64,000 nt of DNA, from contig CAVNZM010000012.1 in assembly GCA_963693365.1 (NCBI GenBank), positions 2,852,001-2,916,000 of the forward strand, in the 5' to 3' direction. The position numbers were made by a program, and so were the translations under genes. The stretch comes from Amoebidium appalachense. Lineage: Eukaryota > Ichthyosporea. The notes beneath the pieces were generated by a model. It made no database searches, was not told where the DNA came from, and saw only the letters and a program-made list of their open reading frames with translations. Positions 1 through 32,121 of this stretch are shown piece by piece (the first letter of the stretch is position 1; every line of letters starts with the position of its first letter).

Positions 1-2363
<2,363 letters not shown>

Positions 2364-2425
2364 GGCGCCTGTTGTTTTGCTTGTCATTTGTTGTTCTGGT
2401 TGATTACCTGTAATCTTCGCTTATT

Positions 2426-2464
<39 letters not shown>

Positions 2465-4521
2465 TGTGCGGGGTTGCACATACCGGTGTCTACTTTTCTT
2501 CTTACTGTTTTTCTCTCCACACACTTCATCTGTCCACTTCTGCATACCCCCTTTCATAGCTATAGACACACTTCACACATTGCGTTACGCGCACGCATGC
2601 ACACACCGCTCTGTTGGCGACAGCTCCCTTGGAACCCATGCGGCATGTTACCCGCCGGCGTAACATAACTCGGACTATCGGTTTGGCTTTTTTCAAGCCC
2701 AAAGCAATGGGTGATACCATATTTCCGGCTGACATCCGGGGGCATAGCTTTCCGTTCGAAGACGATAAAGTTCCGCCCTAGTAAGCGTGTTACTACCCTG
2801 CGGCGTGGGTCAAATCTCATATTTTCCCCTCTGATTACGAATTCTGCGGCCTTCGGGACTTAATTCTTTTCAGCTGGTGTAGTATGTTAGCCAGGGAAGT
2901 ATCGACTTAGGTATCGACGGGGGAGCTTCCTAGAAGCCCCGTCTCCTGAGTTCCTATCTATATTTTTCTTGCTTCTGCTTACTGCTGCAACTTTAACCCC
3001 CGGCCTTTCCCACTGCCCTTGCCTGCATAAGCAACCCTGCTCGTCTCTGATCAAGACGGGTGACCTACTCATGTTCAAGTGAAACAGTATCTGAGTTGGG
3101 TTTCGTTAACGAGGGGAATAGGTCGAAACTCGGGTACTGTGGATGACGTGGGCCCCCCCTGAGGATGGGCTCTGCTTATTATGCATACTCTTTATGTATG
3201 GCTTGCATTCTGCATCGTGTTATCCGTTTGTTCTTGTGTACTTCGTACTTTTTAACGCATTCAAAACCCCCCACCCCACCCCCCCTCCCCGGTCTCTTGA
3301 TCATTCCGTCTGGGCTCCCAGTTAATTTCCAGAACAAGGCTTTCCCTCCGCATCCTTCACTTCTAGATCTCCGTACAGCCGATGTTCCGGGTTTCTTTTT
3401 GCAGGCTCTTTTATACCTCTACCCAGGGTTTTTCTATCCACTCTTCTCTCGGAGTATATATGCGCGAGTAGTAGGCGCATCCTTTGCTTTGCATGCGTGG
3501 TTTGCAACTACCGGAAACTTTGAAGCCCATGTACATATGCATGTGTTGGTCTCGTTTCAATACGCAGGTTATCTTACAGAATCCAGACCCATCCTCCCCC
3601 CCGGGCCCCCTCTCCTTCCCCCCGGAGAGATCTATATATCAACGATTTTTTTCAAAAGAAAAACATGTTGCCATGATCATATGCATTCTGACCCGGTGCG
3701 GTCACTAAGTAGTAGCAACTGTGCGACGGTTCCGGAACCAACTGTATATGTCCCTGCAGCTGGCCAGTGTGTCATATATATATGGTCTGGTCCCAATAGC
3801 TGCTAGAGTATCCCATCTCGCGCTGAAATTCAATAAGCACATAAGCCGCTTAAAGAATTATTTGCCCTCCCACCCTCTCTTCTCTATCCGACCTGTCCCA
3901 TCCCCACCTCTCCCCTCTTTCCTTTCCTCTCTCTCTCCTTCTTCGCCGGGCACAAATACAAATATACCCCGCAAAAGTGTGCGTGTGACTTTGGACTGCC
4001 ACTTACTTATTAGACAAGTACATAATCATAAAATAATTACACAATATAACAAATGTAAAAAGATACCGTGGCACACGACACTAGACCCGATGAAAGCATA
4101 CACCTCGGAAAACTAAGCCTTATGTCTCGTTTTATATCAGTATAATGACCGCCTTAAACATATTGCCAAATATGGCACTCGCAAATGTGTAACACCTAAA
4201 TACATATTACCTTCCTGTAGAATTGGAGTCTTTTTAGATCTCTAGCTGATGGTATTATTGATCACTTACCACGCTTTTACTGTACACGTGCCATACACAC
4301 ACACACCAGTTAAAACGGTCATGTATTGCCAAATGTAGTTTGATAGACCACATAATACCGCAGCAAACACACTACACATTCACAACAGACACCCAGAAAG
4401 ATAGCCTATCTAGGCCTGAAAATTACAACATCCTTGATTTTATACTAAACACACGTAACTATGACCTGTTTATTAGATGTATTATTTGGCTTGAGAAACA
4501 CATCATTACAAAACTCTAGCG

Positions 4522-4575
<54 letters not shown>

Positions 4576-5057
4576 AGCTGATAAAGAGTGTCCCAGGGGA
4601 GCCCGAAAAAATAAAACAAAAAAAAGGGGGGGAACCCAACTAATCGATTTTCTTAGTCTTTATGGTGCTTCGTAGAGTAAGAAAACCCTGATATATATCA
4701 ACACCCGACATCTATGTACTTGATCATGATATACCGCTGAGGGGATATTCCGAGCAAAAACCCCCATACCTGAGCCTGGTCTCTCTTTGCCTCGAGGAAA
4801 CAGCGTAAACCCCATATATATATATATATATATATGGCAAACTATGACATCGCCTTTGATTGTGCAATAATTATAAACAACACAAGAAAAGCCGTGTTTA
4901 TTTGATTTTGTTGACCGTGGGTGTGTTGTCCAGAACACATATCGGACCCACACTCAGCCCTCATCTCACAACAACCCCCCCAAAATCCCTTCACACAGAA
5001 CTCTCCGCGTGTGGCTCAGCCAACCCATCCACCACCATCCACCACATTTTTCCATGA
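2364..5057. other. Gene-poor interval with (TG)n, (CA)n and (TA)n microsatellites
   Basis: Contains (TG)n at 2428-2462, (GC)n/(CA)n at about 4519-4574 and (TA)n at about 4814-4834. The rest is unique sequence without a supported coding exon. A short segment at 4786-4813 recurs near 63036 (see findings). This is also the 3' flank of LSM4. Confidence 0.5.
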
Positions 5058-11310
<6,253 letters not shown>

Positions 11311-11590
11311 TTTAAACGATGGTGCTGTAGCTGCCCAGCACGGCACCGGCGCTAGTTAGATCTGACGTCCGTACTTTCACCCTACTTCCTTGAGAGGGTA
11401 GACAAGATCCCACCCCAAGTGTTTCCTACCCTCGTTTGCCCACTTAAACACGTTTCCCTAAACTCTATTCTTCAACCCACGCTACTTAATACACACTTTA
11501 ATTGTGAAAGCCGGCGCACTATTGTCCTCCTTTCCAACCCACCCCTCAACCTCTAAAACGCCGTATATGATGTCCTCTGTTGCTCCTCTC

Positions 11591-11621
<31 letters not shown>

Positions 11622-11928
11622 TCTGAGATTTCCTCTGATCGTACAGCTGGATGTTGGGTAATCGAACCGCAAATGCTTTTCGGTTCGGGCCACGGCTCAC
11701 AGACAGTTGTGGTAACAGACATACGTGACATTAATCAAATCGTAACGCTTTACTTGTAGCTTAATGTGGTTACTCTATGGAGATCCGCTTGCTATATAAT
11801 CTGGCGAGCCTCTGCAACCACTTCAAAAGATGATGGTTCAAAAAGAAGGCAGCATTACCTGAACATAAAACTGCAAGCTTTTTATTTCATATTCTCTGCA
11901 GAACCAAGAACACGCACGCACACCAACG
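11311..11928. promoter_or_regulatory. Shared divergent promoter region of LSM4 and COMMD7
   Basis: About 618 bp separates the inferred LSM4 start codon (minus) from the COMMD7 start codon (plus). It is free of long homopolymers except a short (CT)n at about 11586-11625. No clear TATA box was seen. Promoter role is inferred from gene orientation. Confidence 0.5.
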
Positions 11929-12849
11929 ATGAGGGGTTTGCGTGTGACGGGGCAGGCGCCTAGCCAGCAGCTTTTGACAGATTTTACAGAGTTGAGGAGG
12001 TTGGCAGACGAGCCCTTTGCGCTGCTGCTTGAGGCGTGTTTGGGGTGCCTTCAAGATCCAGAAAAGGTGTGTGCTCGTGTGGTTGTACACTTGTGTGCGC
12101 CTGTTCCCTGCGTGCTGATGTGCCTGCATGTGCATCTACTGGCGTTCTGGCGTGCATCTTGGTGTCTGCTGTGCGTGCATGCGTGCGTGCGTGCGTGCGT
12201 GTGTGCGTGGTTGTGTGTGGGTGCGCATTGTGCAGGCGTGCCTGTGTTTGTGTGTTAGGCATGGGTGCGGGTCAAAATAAGCAGATTTGGGAGCGAGCAG
12301 CTTTGTTCACGGAGCCAAAGAGGGCCCCCCCCCCCCCCCCCCCCCCCGCCTTCCTTTTTTCGTGTTTTTTTTGGGGGGGGGGGGGTGGGGGGGGGGGGGG
12401 GGGGGGAAGGAGGGGAGGGGACAAGATGAGGTCTGCAAAGGTATAGTCTATGCAGCGAGTGAAGGCGTGGATGCAGTTTTGTGAAGTGGTTGCATGGGCG
12501 AGCAGTCTATGTGCTACGGGCCGGCCACGAAGCCGATCTCTCTTTTTTTTTCTTTTTTTTTTTTGGTGGTGGTGGTGGTGGTGGTGGGGGAGGGGGGGGG
12601 GGGGGGAGGGAGGGGGGGGGGGGAGGGGAGGAGGAGGGTCGGGGTCGGCGGGACCGCAAGGGTGTAGGCCTTAAAAAAAATTTGGGAAGAAAAGGGAAAA
12701 TGGAACTGCTCTAGTGGGATGTAAGAGATGATCGGACTGGGAAAACAGATGAAGTGTGCTTTTTCCTCCGGAGGGGTGGGGGGTGGGGGTCGTTTTGTGC
12801 GTGTGGCTGTGTATGTGTGCCAGTATGTGTCTGCGTGTGTGTGTGGGGG

Positions 12850-12889
<40 letters not shown>

Positions 12890-13186
12890 GCAAAAGGTGT
12901 GGGAATGGTGTATGGCTGTGTGTGTGTTTTTTTTTTTTTTTTTCTTTTCTTTTTTTTTTCCTCCTCTTGGGGGTGTGTGTGTGTGTGTGTAGGGGGGGGG
13001 GGGGAGGGGGGGGGCTGGATAGAATAGCTAACAGCAGAAGGGCGTTTGTAGAAAACGAGTTTCGAATCGGAGGGGGTATAAGGGACGGTGGGTGGCAAGG
13101 TAAAAGAGAACGTCAGGAGATCACGAAACTTATGCATGGGTCTTCGTTTGAGCTGTGTGTACTTGGAAAAAAGGGAGTGGATGTGT

Positions 13187-13237
<51 letters not shown>

Positions 13238-14502
13238 CTCAAAAGGGAAGGGGGGGAAGGGGGGAGGTTGTAAAAGATGGTTGGTGGGTGGGTCTGATTT
13301 TTGATTGTATTTTTTTTTATTTTTATATTTTTATTTTATTTTTTATTTTATTTATTTTTTCATCTTCTTCTTCTTCTTTTTTTTTTTTTTTTTTTGGGGG
13401 GGGGGGGGGGGGTGGGGAGGAGGCACGTAGCCTCCCCTCTTGCCCTTCCCCCGTAGACCTTTCCTTGATAGCATTGTTGTCCCCCTGTCCCTCCCCAATC
13501 CCATTGTCTGTGTTCCTGCATGGACCATACTTGTTTTAACCCCATGTTCGCCTTCTTGTGTTTCCCCCATTCACCGAGACCCCCCCCCCCCCCCCCTCTC
13601 CCACCCCACCCCCACCCCACCCCGTCTTCCCCTCCTCCATTTACTTGTATTACAAGGTTTACACACACACACACACACTGTGGGGAAAAGCCGACAGTTA
13701 TTCCGCGAAAATGCCAGAAATGACGTTTTAGTAAAAACACTATGAAAAAGCAGTAGATTACTGGTGGGGCAAATAGTCAAAAAAGACACCCCCCCCCCCC
13801 CCCCCCCCCCCCCCCCGGGGGCGCCCTTACCAATTCCACTAATCTCGACAGCTTACACCTTTGAATTTATGCCCAGGCAGCCACATTTACGGCAGACATT
13901 GAACATTTGGCAGCACAAACGGGTTCACGGGTCGGGTCGGTTCGTAATGGGGCCAGAGGACTACTGGTGGTGTTGAGGACAGCAGCGCAGAAGGGGGAGG
14001 AGGGCAAGGATTTGGGGGCAGACCTGCACACACTGGGTGGGTTTTAATTTTAATGTTAAACACATGATGGTTTTTTATTTAAAAGGGGGCAATTGCACAC
14101 ACTGGATGGGTTTTAACTTTATCGTTAAACACATGATGGTTTTTTTAATTTAAAAGGGGGCAATTGCACACACTGGATGGGTTTTAACTTTATTGTTAAA
14201 CACATGGTCTTTTTTTCTTTTTGGATAAAAAGGCCATATTTGCACACACTGGGTGGGTTTTAATTTCATTGTTAAACGCAAGGTGGTTTGTTGATTTTTA
14301 TGTTTTGTTCATAAGTTTTTTTTTCCCCTTCTTGTTTATTCCTTTTTTAAGGGGGATCTAATGACAGACCTGCACACACTAGGTGGGTGCCACCGCCACC
14401 GCGGTGGTGGAGGCGGCAGCGGGAGGGGAGGGGGAGGGGGGGCAGGACTTGTCAGGGTTTTGTGAATGGGCGAGAAGGTGGAAGAGGAATAGAAGACAGG
14501 CT

Positions 14503-14549
<47 letters not shown>

Positions 14550-14828
14550 AATCTGATCACTGTGACTTGTATGACGGGTTGGTGGGGAGTAGGTCGGTGG
14601 GGGCAAGAAATGGATGAATGGATGGAATAGTGTGTGGTAGTTTAAGTATGTGGGTGGACGGTTGGTGTGGTGGTGGTGGTGTTGTGTTTGTGTGTGCGTG
14701 GAGAGTGGGGGGAGGGAGGGGTGTTGCAGGGGTTGTTTACAGGGGTGTGCACTTGCAGGTTTGACTGAGGCCCGAGCCGAGGCAGTTGTGAAGCAGGTAG
14801 GTGCCCGTCCGCCTCCCCCTTGCCCCCA

Positions 14829-14860
<32 letters not shown>

Positions 14861-15685
14861 ACACACACGCACACCATCCTCCCTCCCCCCCCCCCTCCCC
14901 CCCCCCCCCCCAAAAAAAAAAAAAGAAGAGGTGAACACATGAAAGCATACACCCGCACACACGCTTGCACACACGCGCACAAGCGGGCGCATGCACCAGA
15001 ACAATCATGCACACCCACTCACACAGTCAGTCACGTCCTACCAGTCATTCAGTTCTGTGACATTCTCTGCTTCCAAGTTTGCACCACCTTATGTTTCATG
15101 TTGCCTTTGCTGACTTCTAACTACTCCCTGCATTCACCTCCAGTGCCTCTTCAACAAAGCAACCTGACTATAGTATTTAATTTAACATATAAACTACTGG
15201 GCTTGATTTTGATATGACCTCACAATAGTTTTGAGTTATCAACTGAACTACCTGGCCAAAAAATATAATTTATATTTTTAATCATTTCAATAAACTTAAG
15301 GTTAAAAAAAAACTATAACTAAGCTTATCACTATGTTGCAGTACACGCAGCATGTGCACACCATCTCCAGTGCCGTTATTGCCCGGGCACTTCAGGGAGA
15401 CCAATTGAGAGACATCGACTGGAAACTGGGGAGTACGTGCAAAGTTACCCCCCCCCCCCCCCCTCCCCCTCTGTTGCATTGTGTCGTCAAGAATATGTAC
15501 TTCCCACTCTGTAACACATTCTTGCCCACCCCCCCCCCCCCCCCCCCCCCCCCCGGCGCCCACCCTGCCCCACCCCCCCTGCCTTCTTTCTCCCAGCCCA
15601 CCACACACGTATGCCAAGCAAAGCTGCATCGTTTCTTATGTGGGTGTAGCAGTATGCAATCGTCTGTGCACATTCTAACAAACCC

Positions 15686-15716
<31 letters not shown>

Positions 15717-15766
15717 ACACACACCACCCCTACCCCCCTTTCCCACCCATTCTCAGTAAGTTACAT

Positions 15767-15864
<98 letters not shown>

Positions 15865-16280
15865 ACCCCACCCTTCTGCCCTCCTTTCCGTCGCTCTTTC
15901 CCCTTCCTCATACACACACTCTCCACTTTCTCTCCCTCCCTCCCTCCTTCCCTGCCCCCTTCCCTCCCTCCAGCACACACACACACACGCTATCTCTCTC
16001 TCCCCCCCCCCCCCCCCCTTCCTCCCTCCCTCCCTCTCTCCCTCCTTTCCCCCCTCCGTCCCTCCTTCCCTCCCTCAAGCACTTACCCCCAACCACCCAC
16101 CCTCCCTCCCTCCTTCCCTCCGTCCCTCCCCCCCTCGGGCACTTACCCCCCCCCCCCCCCCCCCTCCCTGTGCAGTTGTAGCCGGGACCAGTGAGCAGCA
16201 CACGGATGGAAACGTTTTTGTGCAAATGAGACTGGCCATAGAAAGGGCTGGAAGGGTGGAGCACGTGCTAGTGGGTACGT

Positions 16281-16341
<61 letters not shown>

Positions 16342-16797
16342 GTGAGCGACTGCTTGCGCGCCCGCACACACTCACGCACAGGCGCTCACACTCATCCACA
16401 CACGCAACTCCCGGCCTACATGGTCAAACACAAGCTGCAAAATCCCCCCCCCCCCCCCCCCCCCGGGGCACCTCCCTTAATCACTGTCCCTAAACTTAAC
16501 ACATACGAAGATTGGTTTTTAACGAATGAGCTCGCTTTTTTTGTATCCACAACTCCCATGCACCCTCTAGCTTCGTATGTCATTTTATTCGTTTTCCTGT
16601 TTCTCTCGTGACGTATTTTATTTTCTTTATTTATTATTTATTCGCTTGCTTGATTATTTCTATGTGTGTCTGTTTCTGTTTCTGTGCCTGTGTGTCTCTG
16701 TTTCTGTGTGTGTGTGTCTCTGTGTGCATGTACATGTGTATTCGTGTGTTCGTGTGTGCGGTGTTAGTGCACGTGCACCTGTGTGTGTGCGTGTGTG

Positions 16798-16838
<41 letters not shown>

Positions 16839-16932
16839 TGTACTACCACCACACATTTTGGACAGCCAGACGCTGTGCCCACTTCAGCTTTAATGTTCAC
16901 CAGTATGAATTTGAAGATAACTTTATGCACAT

Positions 16933-16974
<42 letters not shown>

Positions 16975-17059
16975 ACCACCACCACCGTCACACACGCACA
17001 CATACACACACACACACCCCTGCCCACCCATCACCACCACCACACACAAACGCATGCAT

Positions 17060-17105
<46 letters not shown>

Positions 17106-17113
17106 ACACACAG

Positions 17114-17182
<69 letters not shown>

Positions 17183-17206
17183 GACAGACACAGACACACA
17201 TACACA

Positions 17207-17295
<89 letters not shown>

Positions 17296-17387
17296 AACAC
17301 ACAGAACTCAACCTAAAGCAGTTCTACTCGTTGATGCACGAGCTGGAGAGAGCAAAATCAACCCTTGAAGCAATGGCAGCACAGTAG
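11929..17387 (+). CDS. COMMD7: COMM domain-containing protein 7 (six exons)
   Basis: COMMD proteins form the hetero-decameric ring of the Commander endosomal-recycling complex. COMMD7 in animals is also linked to NF-kB control. Exons: 11929-12066, 13877-14036, 14759-14796, 15342-15432, 16176-16274 and 17305-17387. All phases match and give 202 residues, close to the animal length of about 200. Exon 1 carries an alpha-helical N-terminal domain (DFTELRRLADEPFALLLEA). Exon 2, which has no internal ATG, continues it with LAAQTGSRVGSVRNGARG and ends ADLHTLG. The COMM domain starts near W139 (DIDWKLG) and ends with LNLKQFYSLMHELERAKSTL and MAAQ-stop. Assignment to COMMD7 rather than another COMMD rests on the exon-2 spacing and the QFYS-HE-ER ending. 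The start codon could lie further upstream, since an acceptor-like ctgcag precedes it at 11898-11902. The last acceptor is the end of a (CA)n tract. Confidence 0.9.
12322..13412. repeat. G-runs and T/TG/G compound repeats in COMMD7 intron 1
   Basis: Successive G-rich blocks at about 12374-12420, 12589-12625, 12851-12886, 12990-13014, 13201-13237 and 13396-13412, several preceded by T-runs or (TG)n. A C-run lies at about 12326-12346. No coding signal in between. Confidence 0.9.
14018..14395 (+). repeat. COMMD7: Tandem copies of the COMMD7 exon 2 / intron 2 boundary
   Basis: The sequence tgcacacactgggtgggttt spans the last codons of exon 2 and the intron-2 donor. It starts at 14025 and recurs at 14094, 14165, 14241 and, shorter, 14371 (spacings 69, 71, 76, 130). 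Copies two and three read ggatggg, so the GT donor is lost. Copies four and five keep GT. A TTTTAA.TTT..T.GTTAAAC.CA tail follows each of the first four. Confidence 0.9.
15690..15860 (+). repeat. C-run then (CA)n microsatellites in COMMD7 intron 4
   Basis: C-run at about 15683-15701 passes into (CA)n, followed by a (CA)n of about 90 bp at 15769-15860. Confidence 0.95.
16275..17304 (+). repeat. COMMD7: COMMD7 intron 5: (CA)n, (TG)n and C40 tracts
   Basis: (CA)n at 16283-16340, a C-run at about 16444-16464, (TG)n at about 16785-16838, C40 at 16935-16974, and interrupted (CA)n from 17059 to the acceptor at 17304. The microsatellite itself supplies the terminal CAG. Confidence 0.93.
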
Positions 17388-17977
17388 AGCCCTCCTCCTC
17401 CTCCCCCCCTCCCCCTCCCCCCCCCCCCCCTCCCCCCCCCCACACACACACACATGCACACACACACACCCACCACCACCACCACACATACCCACCCCAT
17501 ACACCCCATACACCTACCTACTCACCCACTCCTCTCTGCTCCTTCTCCCTCCACCTCGTCGGCCCCAAGCACCTCTCTTGATGTTTTTATGACGAATGTC
17601 TCTTTTTATTTCGATTTTTTTGTATCCCCTCTATGGATATAGTGGTGACAAACTGTTAGCAAACAGCTGGGGTGCACACGGGTGAACTGTCGTTTAGTAT
17701 TAGTTCGTTCTTTCTTGTTTTTTGCTGGAGATTGCTTTCAAATCGAATTTGTTTGTTTTGGGGGGGTATGTAAGATCGACCAAGCTTTGGATTGGAGCAT
17801 TGATGGAATATGTATGAGCATGGGTAGAGAACATTCGAGCACCCTCCCTTGCACACTGTCCTGCGAATATGATAGTTGTGTTTTTTTAAATAGGCAATAC
17901 CAGGATGCATGAACGACACAACAGCAGTATTTTTGTATGGGGTCTTCTTTGGGTGTTGGTGGGGTTGGGGTTTTGCG

Positions 17978-18015
<38 letters not shown>

Positions 18016-18386
18016 AGGGGGAGGTCGGGGGTTTGGGGGGGGGGGGGGGGGGGGGGGGGGGGTCGAGATGTGGCTCTTCCTTGGTGAGATCTTGTTCTGT
18101 CATCAGACGGCCAGCTATGTAGTATCACCGTGCCATATGTCGTCACAGTCCTTTTTTTGGTGGTCTGTCGTAATGCCCGTAGGTAGACCCGTAGGTACAT
18201 GCCAGCTCTAAAAATAATAAAATAGCAGCAAGGCAGCTGGGTAGACCCTTGCGCTAATGAAACCTCGGGAGGGTCATGTGCAACACAACAGCTCCCCCCC
18301 CCCCCCCCCCCACACACCACCACCACCACCGATGTGACACACAAACACTTCGGAACACACGAACACACGCAAGGGCCGGGTGCCAT

Positions 18387-18438
<52 letters not shown>

Positions 18439-18702
18439 CGTCATATTTCATGGGAACTTCGGCCAGTTGTCGTGGGAAGGCCTTGTACATTTGTGTTTGA
18501 AAACCAGCTACATGTAGAGTGGTCAATGTTCTATATTTTGGGGGCACGTGTATAGTGTCTCAGGGTCACGTATCCAACGCTTAGGCTTATAATGGATCAT
18601 CACTTATACTTCTAAAATCACAGTAGCTCGATTTAGAGCCGCCTAGCCTTATACTTGTATGTAACTTATACATTGATCTCACATGTATCATCGCCAGTGA
18701 CG
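17388..18702. other. Intergenic region with long G-runs
   Basis: Polypyrimidine and (CA)n just after COMMD7, then unique sequence. G-runs lie at about 17981-18014, 18038-18062 and 18387-18434. The open frames here are Gly or Pro runs. No coding exon is supported. Confidence 0.6.
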
Positions 18703-18711
18703 GTATAAAAG
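18703..18711 (+). promoter_or_regulatory. TATA box upstream of the HAD phosphatase
   Basis: tataaaagg lies 99 bp before the ATG at 18810, in otherwise repeat-free sequence, a suitable spacing for a core promoter with a short 5' UTR. A 17-bp direct repeat (aaaagatctttgttgg) lies between, at about 18765 and 18785. Confidence 0.55.
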
Positions 18712-18809
18712 GCACTAACGAGGCACACGGACTTGAACAATTGAAAACATATGCATTGCAAAACAAAAGATCTTTGTTGGCACCAAAAGATCTTTGTTGG
18801 ATTGGTTAG

Positions 18810-28457
<9,648 letters not shown>

Positions 28458-29685
28458 TTTAAAATGGTTAATATGTTAAAGTTGGTGTGATGGCTATTAG
28501 CCAATGGGATTGCTTCCTTATTTATAATATCATTCTTGCTATTTGTTGAGCGAGCTCTGTCCATCATTTTCCTATATCATCTCTCCTTGGATAAATCATT
28601 TGCTCTGTTCATTCTGTGCACCTTAACATACATGCCCACTTGCCCTCCCTCCCCTCCCCCCGGCCCCTCCCTCCCCCTCTGCCCTCCGCGAGTCCCCCTC
28701 CCCCCCCCCCTCCCCCCCTCCCCCCTCCCTCCCTCCCTCCCCCCCTCCTCCCTCCCCCATAAGCGCACACCCACTGATTATGCATGAATGTCCACACATG
28801 GACTTCTGGCCCCTGATTGTCATAACTAGAAAACTGTGGTGCTCTTTTCCTTTAGCCTATAAATCTCCCGCGAAGTCGGAGACCCTCCTCTCTCTGTTAG
28901 CACGTTGTGTCATCTTGTTAGGCACCATGTCTTTGCTTAAGTTTGATTGTAGGCTATGCACATTGGTAACGTGCAGCCAGCCAAACTCGTTTGTTGTTAC
29001 GTTTTTGTTTTTGCTATCTCCACTGTCAACACTAAACACCTGTTTCTTTGTTTAATTCATGGGCCGTTGTATTCTTATTCCTGATAGCAAGGTTCGTGAT
29101 GCTAACTAAAATAAGCCGTTAAAGCAACCACTCGATTTTGTTTGTTTAGTCGGGAGAGCTGGCTCTTGACCCCGGCACTCATCAATAAAGGTATGCACGG
29201 CTGGCCCGTACTATATTTAGCTATTTCTAATGCACTTCATGTTTTACTGATGGAAATCCTCCCCCCCCCCCCCCCCCCCTCTCTCCGACAGTTCGCCCCC
29301 CCCCCCTCCCCCCACCCCCCCCACCCCACCCCTCGCGCCCCCCTCTCCGACAGCACTTTGAAACCACAGTGACTGGATAATTTTTTTTCCCAAAGCTTGC
29401 TTCATTCCCTTTGTGTCTCTTCGTCCATCCCCCCCCCCCCCCCCCCCCCCCCGTCCTGCCGTCTCCCCCCCCCCTCCCCCCTCCTTTTCTTCCCCGTGCT
29501 CGTAAATTTAGACACGGATTGCGGATGGACAGGCAGGAGGAATTCGAGGGGGGAAGGGGGGGGGGGGGGGGGGGGGAGGGGGGGCTGTTCCAGAGGCTAT
29601 TGTTAACTGTCACAAACGCAGAAGGTGTGTGTGATGATGAACACATCTGTTGTACGTGTTGGTGGGCCTGCGCGTGTGTCGGCAT

Positions 29686-29748
<63 letters not shown>

Positions 29749-29897
29749 GAGATAACATGACCTTTGCGGAAAGGGGACTAATGGAAAAAGGTCCAAGTCT
29801 TAGTGTAGAGAAGAAGGGGCAGCAAGAGGGAGGATCTGATGTGAAGGAAAAGGGGGGTGGGGAGGGAGGAGGTGAGCGAGAGAGTGTATGTGTGGGA

Positions 29898-29937
<40 letters not shown>

Positions 29938-30301
29938 CGGGGAGTGGGGGGGAGGGGGGAGGGAGAGAGGGATGGGAAAGAGAGACAAAGAGGGAGAGGG
30001 AGAGAGAGAGAGAGCTCGAGGGAGAGTGAGAGAGGGGAGGGGGGGGGGGGGGGAGGTGGGAAGGGAGAGAGAGAGAGTGGGGGGGCTAGAGAGATCGGTT
30101 GGGGGGGGGGGGGGGGGGGGGGGGGAGGAATGGGGGGAGGGGGGAGGAAAGGGAGAGGAAGAGCATGAATCAAAAGGTACAATGACACTGTGCCTCTGCA
30201 CCCTTTGACTGCCTATTCAAACGCACTCCACAAGGAGCATGGGTGTGATGGGTTTCTGAAGCTGGTGTTTGGGCACTTCCCGAAAGGGGCGGCGGCGGCG
30301 G

Positions 30302-30349
<48 letters not shown>

Positions 30350-30566
30350 TGATGTTCATAGCACTAAATATCGGCTAAGACACTACAAACAGATTTCAGA
30401 CTAAAAGTATGATTACGTTTTTTGTATTGTTAAAAAAAACATCGTAGGCACCTTGAGCCTTGCAGAAGTTGAGCCCAAAAGAAATGGTTGAGAAACTTTG
30501 GACCCAACTGACACTAATGGTCCTCTCTGAGACTTAAGGATCTTACTGCACCTTTCGGGGCCTCCC

Positions 30567-30618
<52 letters not shown>

Positions 30619-30724
30619 GGGGGGGGGGGGGGGGAAGGGGGGGAGGGGGGGGGGGGATATGATCAGTATCTGAAATGGCGGGGTGGGGGTGGGGGTGGGG
30701 GGAGGAGAGGGAATGGTTTAAAAA

Positions 30725-30811
<87 letters not shown>

Positions 30812-31200
30812 GGTGTGGGGAGGGGGGGGGGAGGGAGATTATCCCTGCGGAGGTAGGAATCACTTTCACACAAGTCCCACAGAGTCATACGGCATCCACA
30901 CATTGCTGATAGCTCACATGTGTATTTTATTCTTACTACCTGCCTTATCTCTTGATGCCTTCAAGGCACAAATCGAGAAGACCGTAGTATCATATTATAT
31001 TTAACCGTAGTACTGACCAAAATATAATATGATTGGTATTTTGGGTGCATCAAGCCTACCTGGTCAGGATCATAACGACAGCAGACGATAGAAAAGTCGA
31101 GGGAAGGTAAAATGTTTCTTAAGTCATCTGAGTCACAAGTGTCACTATACTTAGTAAGCAGTGATATGAGCCATCGTTAGCGCTAGGCTTTGCAAATGAG
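28458..31200. other. Intergenic, very long G-runs and (TG)n
   Basis: Unique sequence at 28460-29240, then C-rich blocks, G60 at 29688-29747, G-runs at about 29900-29937, 30098-30125, 30303-30348 and 30569-30617, and (TG)n at 30727-30810. No supported exon; it may hold the 3' end of the HYR-like gene. Confidence 0.6.
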
Positions 31201-31470
31201 GTAGAAGAAAGAAGGCCTGGAGGCGGCCGCGGGTGTCGAATAAGTACTCTTCGACCAGGGGTTCCCTTTTGTAACTTGATGAACGCGAGCGAAATAGCTT
31301 CGCTATCTTTGACTTGCTGGCTCACCATGAAGTGGGTGATGGTGGTGGCTGGAGCATTTGCCAATGATGGGAAGCACCCCGTTACTGGTGCTGTTGGGAG
31401 AAGGGATACGAAAATATGTTTGCCAACTCTGAATTTGCAGTGGGGAGAAGTCTTAGAGCCTCGGGGGGAG

Positions 31471-31517
<47 letters not shown>

Positions 31518-32074
31518 CTCGGTCGAGTTATGGCTTGAGGGAACCGTGTCAGCTCGCATTTCAAGTTGCAACAGGCGCTTGGTTTGATGAGCGCGCAGGC
31601 AGCGGCACCCTAGGTTGGGCAGGGCGGGGGGGAGGGGGGAGGGGGGGGGGGGGAAGGGGGGAGAGGGGGGGAGGGGGGGGGAGGATCCAGGGGGTGGGTG
31701 GGTGGGGGGGGGGGGGGGGGGGAAGGGGGGGGATCTGAAATGTGTTTTGGGATTTGCCAAGGTCACATACGGTAAACCTCACTGGAGATATCAGCCTGTC
31801 TGAAGTTGCTGAGTCCTTCAAGTTGAGTGAACCCATACTTGTCACACTGTTGGTCAAGCAAAGTGCTGGTCCACCGGCCGTCATCTATATATTGTTGTGG
31901 GAGCACGTGGTATCTGGAATCTTTGGTCGTGCCGGCCTTGATAGTGGTGCCGTAGCATGCTGTATTGAGAAACCGTGTGTCAGTTAGGATCAGTTATCTC
32001 AGGGCAGATGGAAAACGTTAAACCGGTGGCAAGAAACCATATTGCTGCGTAGCAAGTGGAGCCTGGGAGTTCTT

Positions 32075-32121
<47 letters not shown>

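Noticed and set aside
12450-12540. Candidate COMMD7 exon reading QRVKAWMQFCEVVAWASS
   Set aside because: The exon at 13877-14036 fits phase, length (54 residues) and similarity far better and leaves no room for this one.
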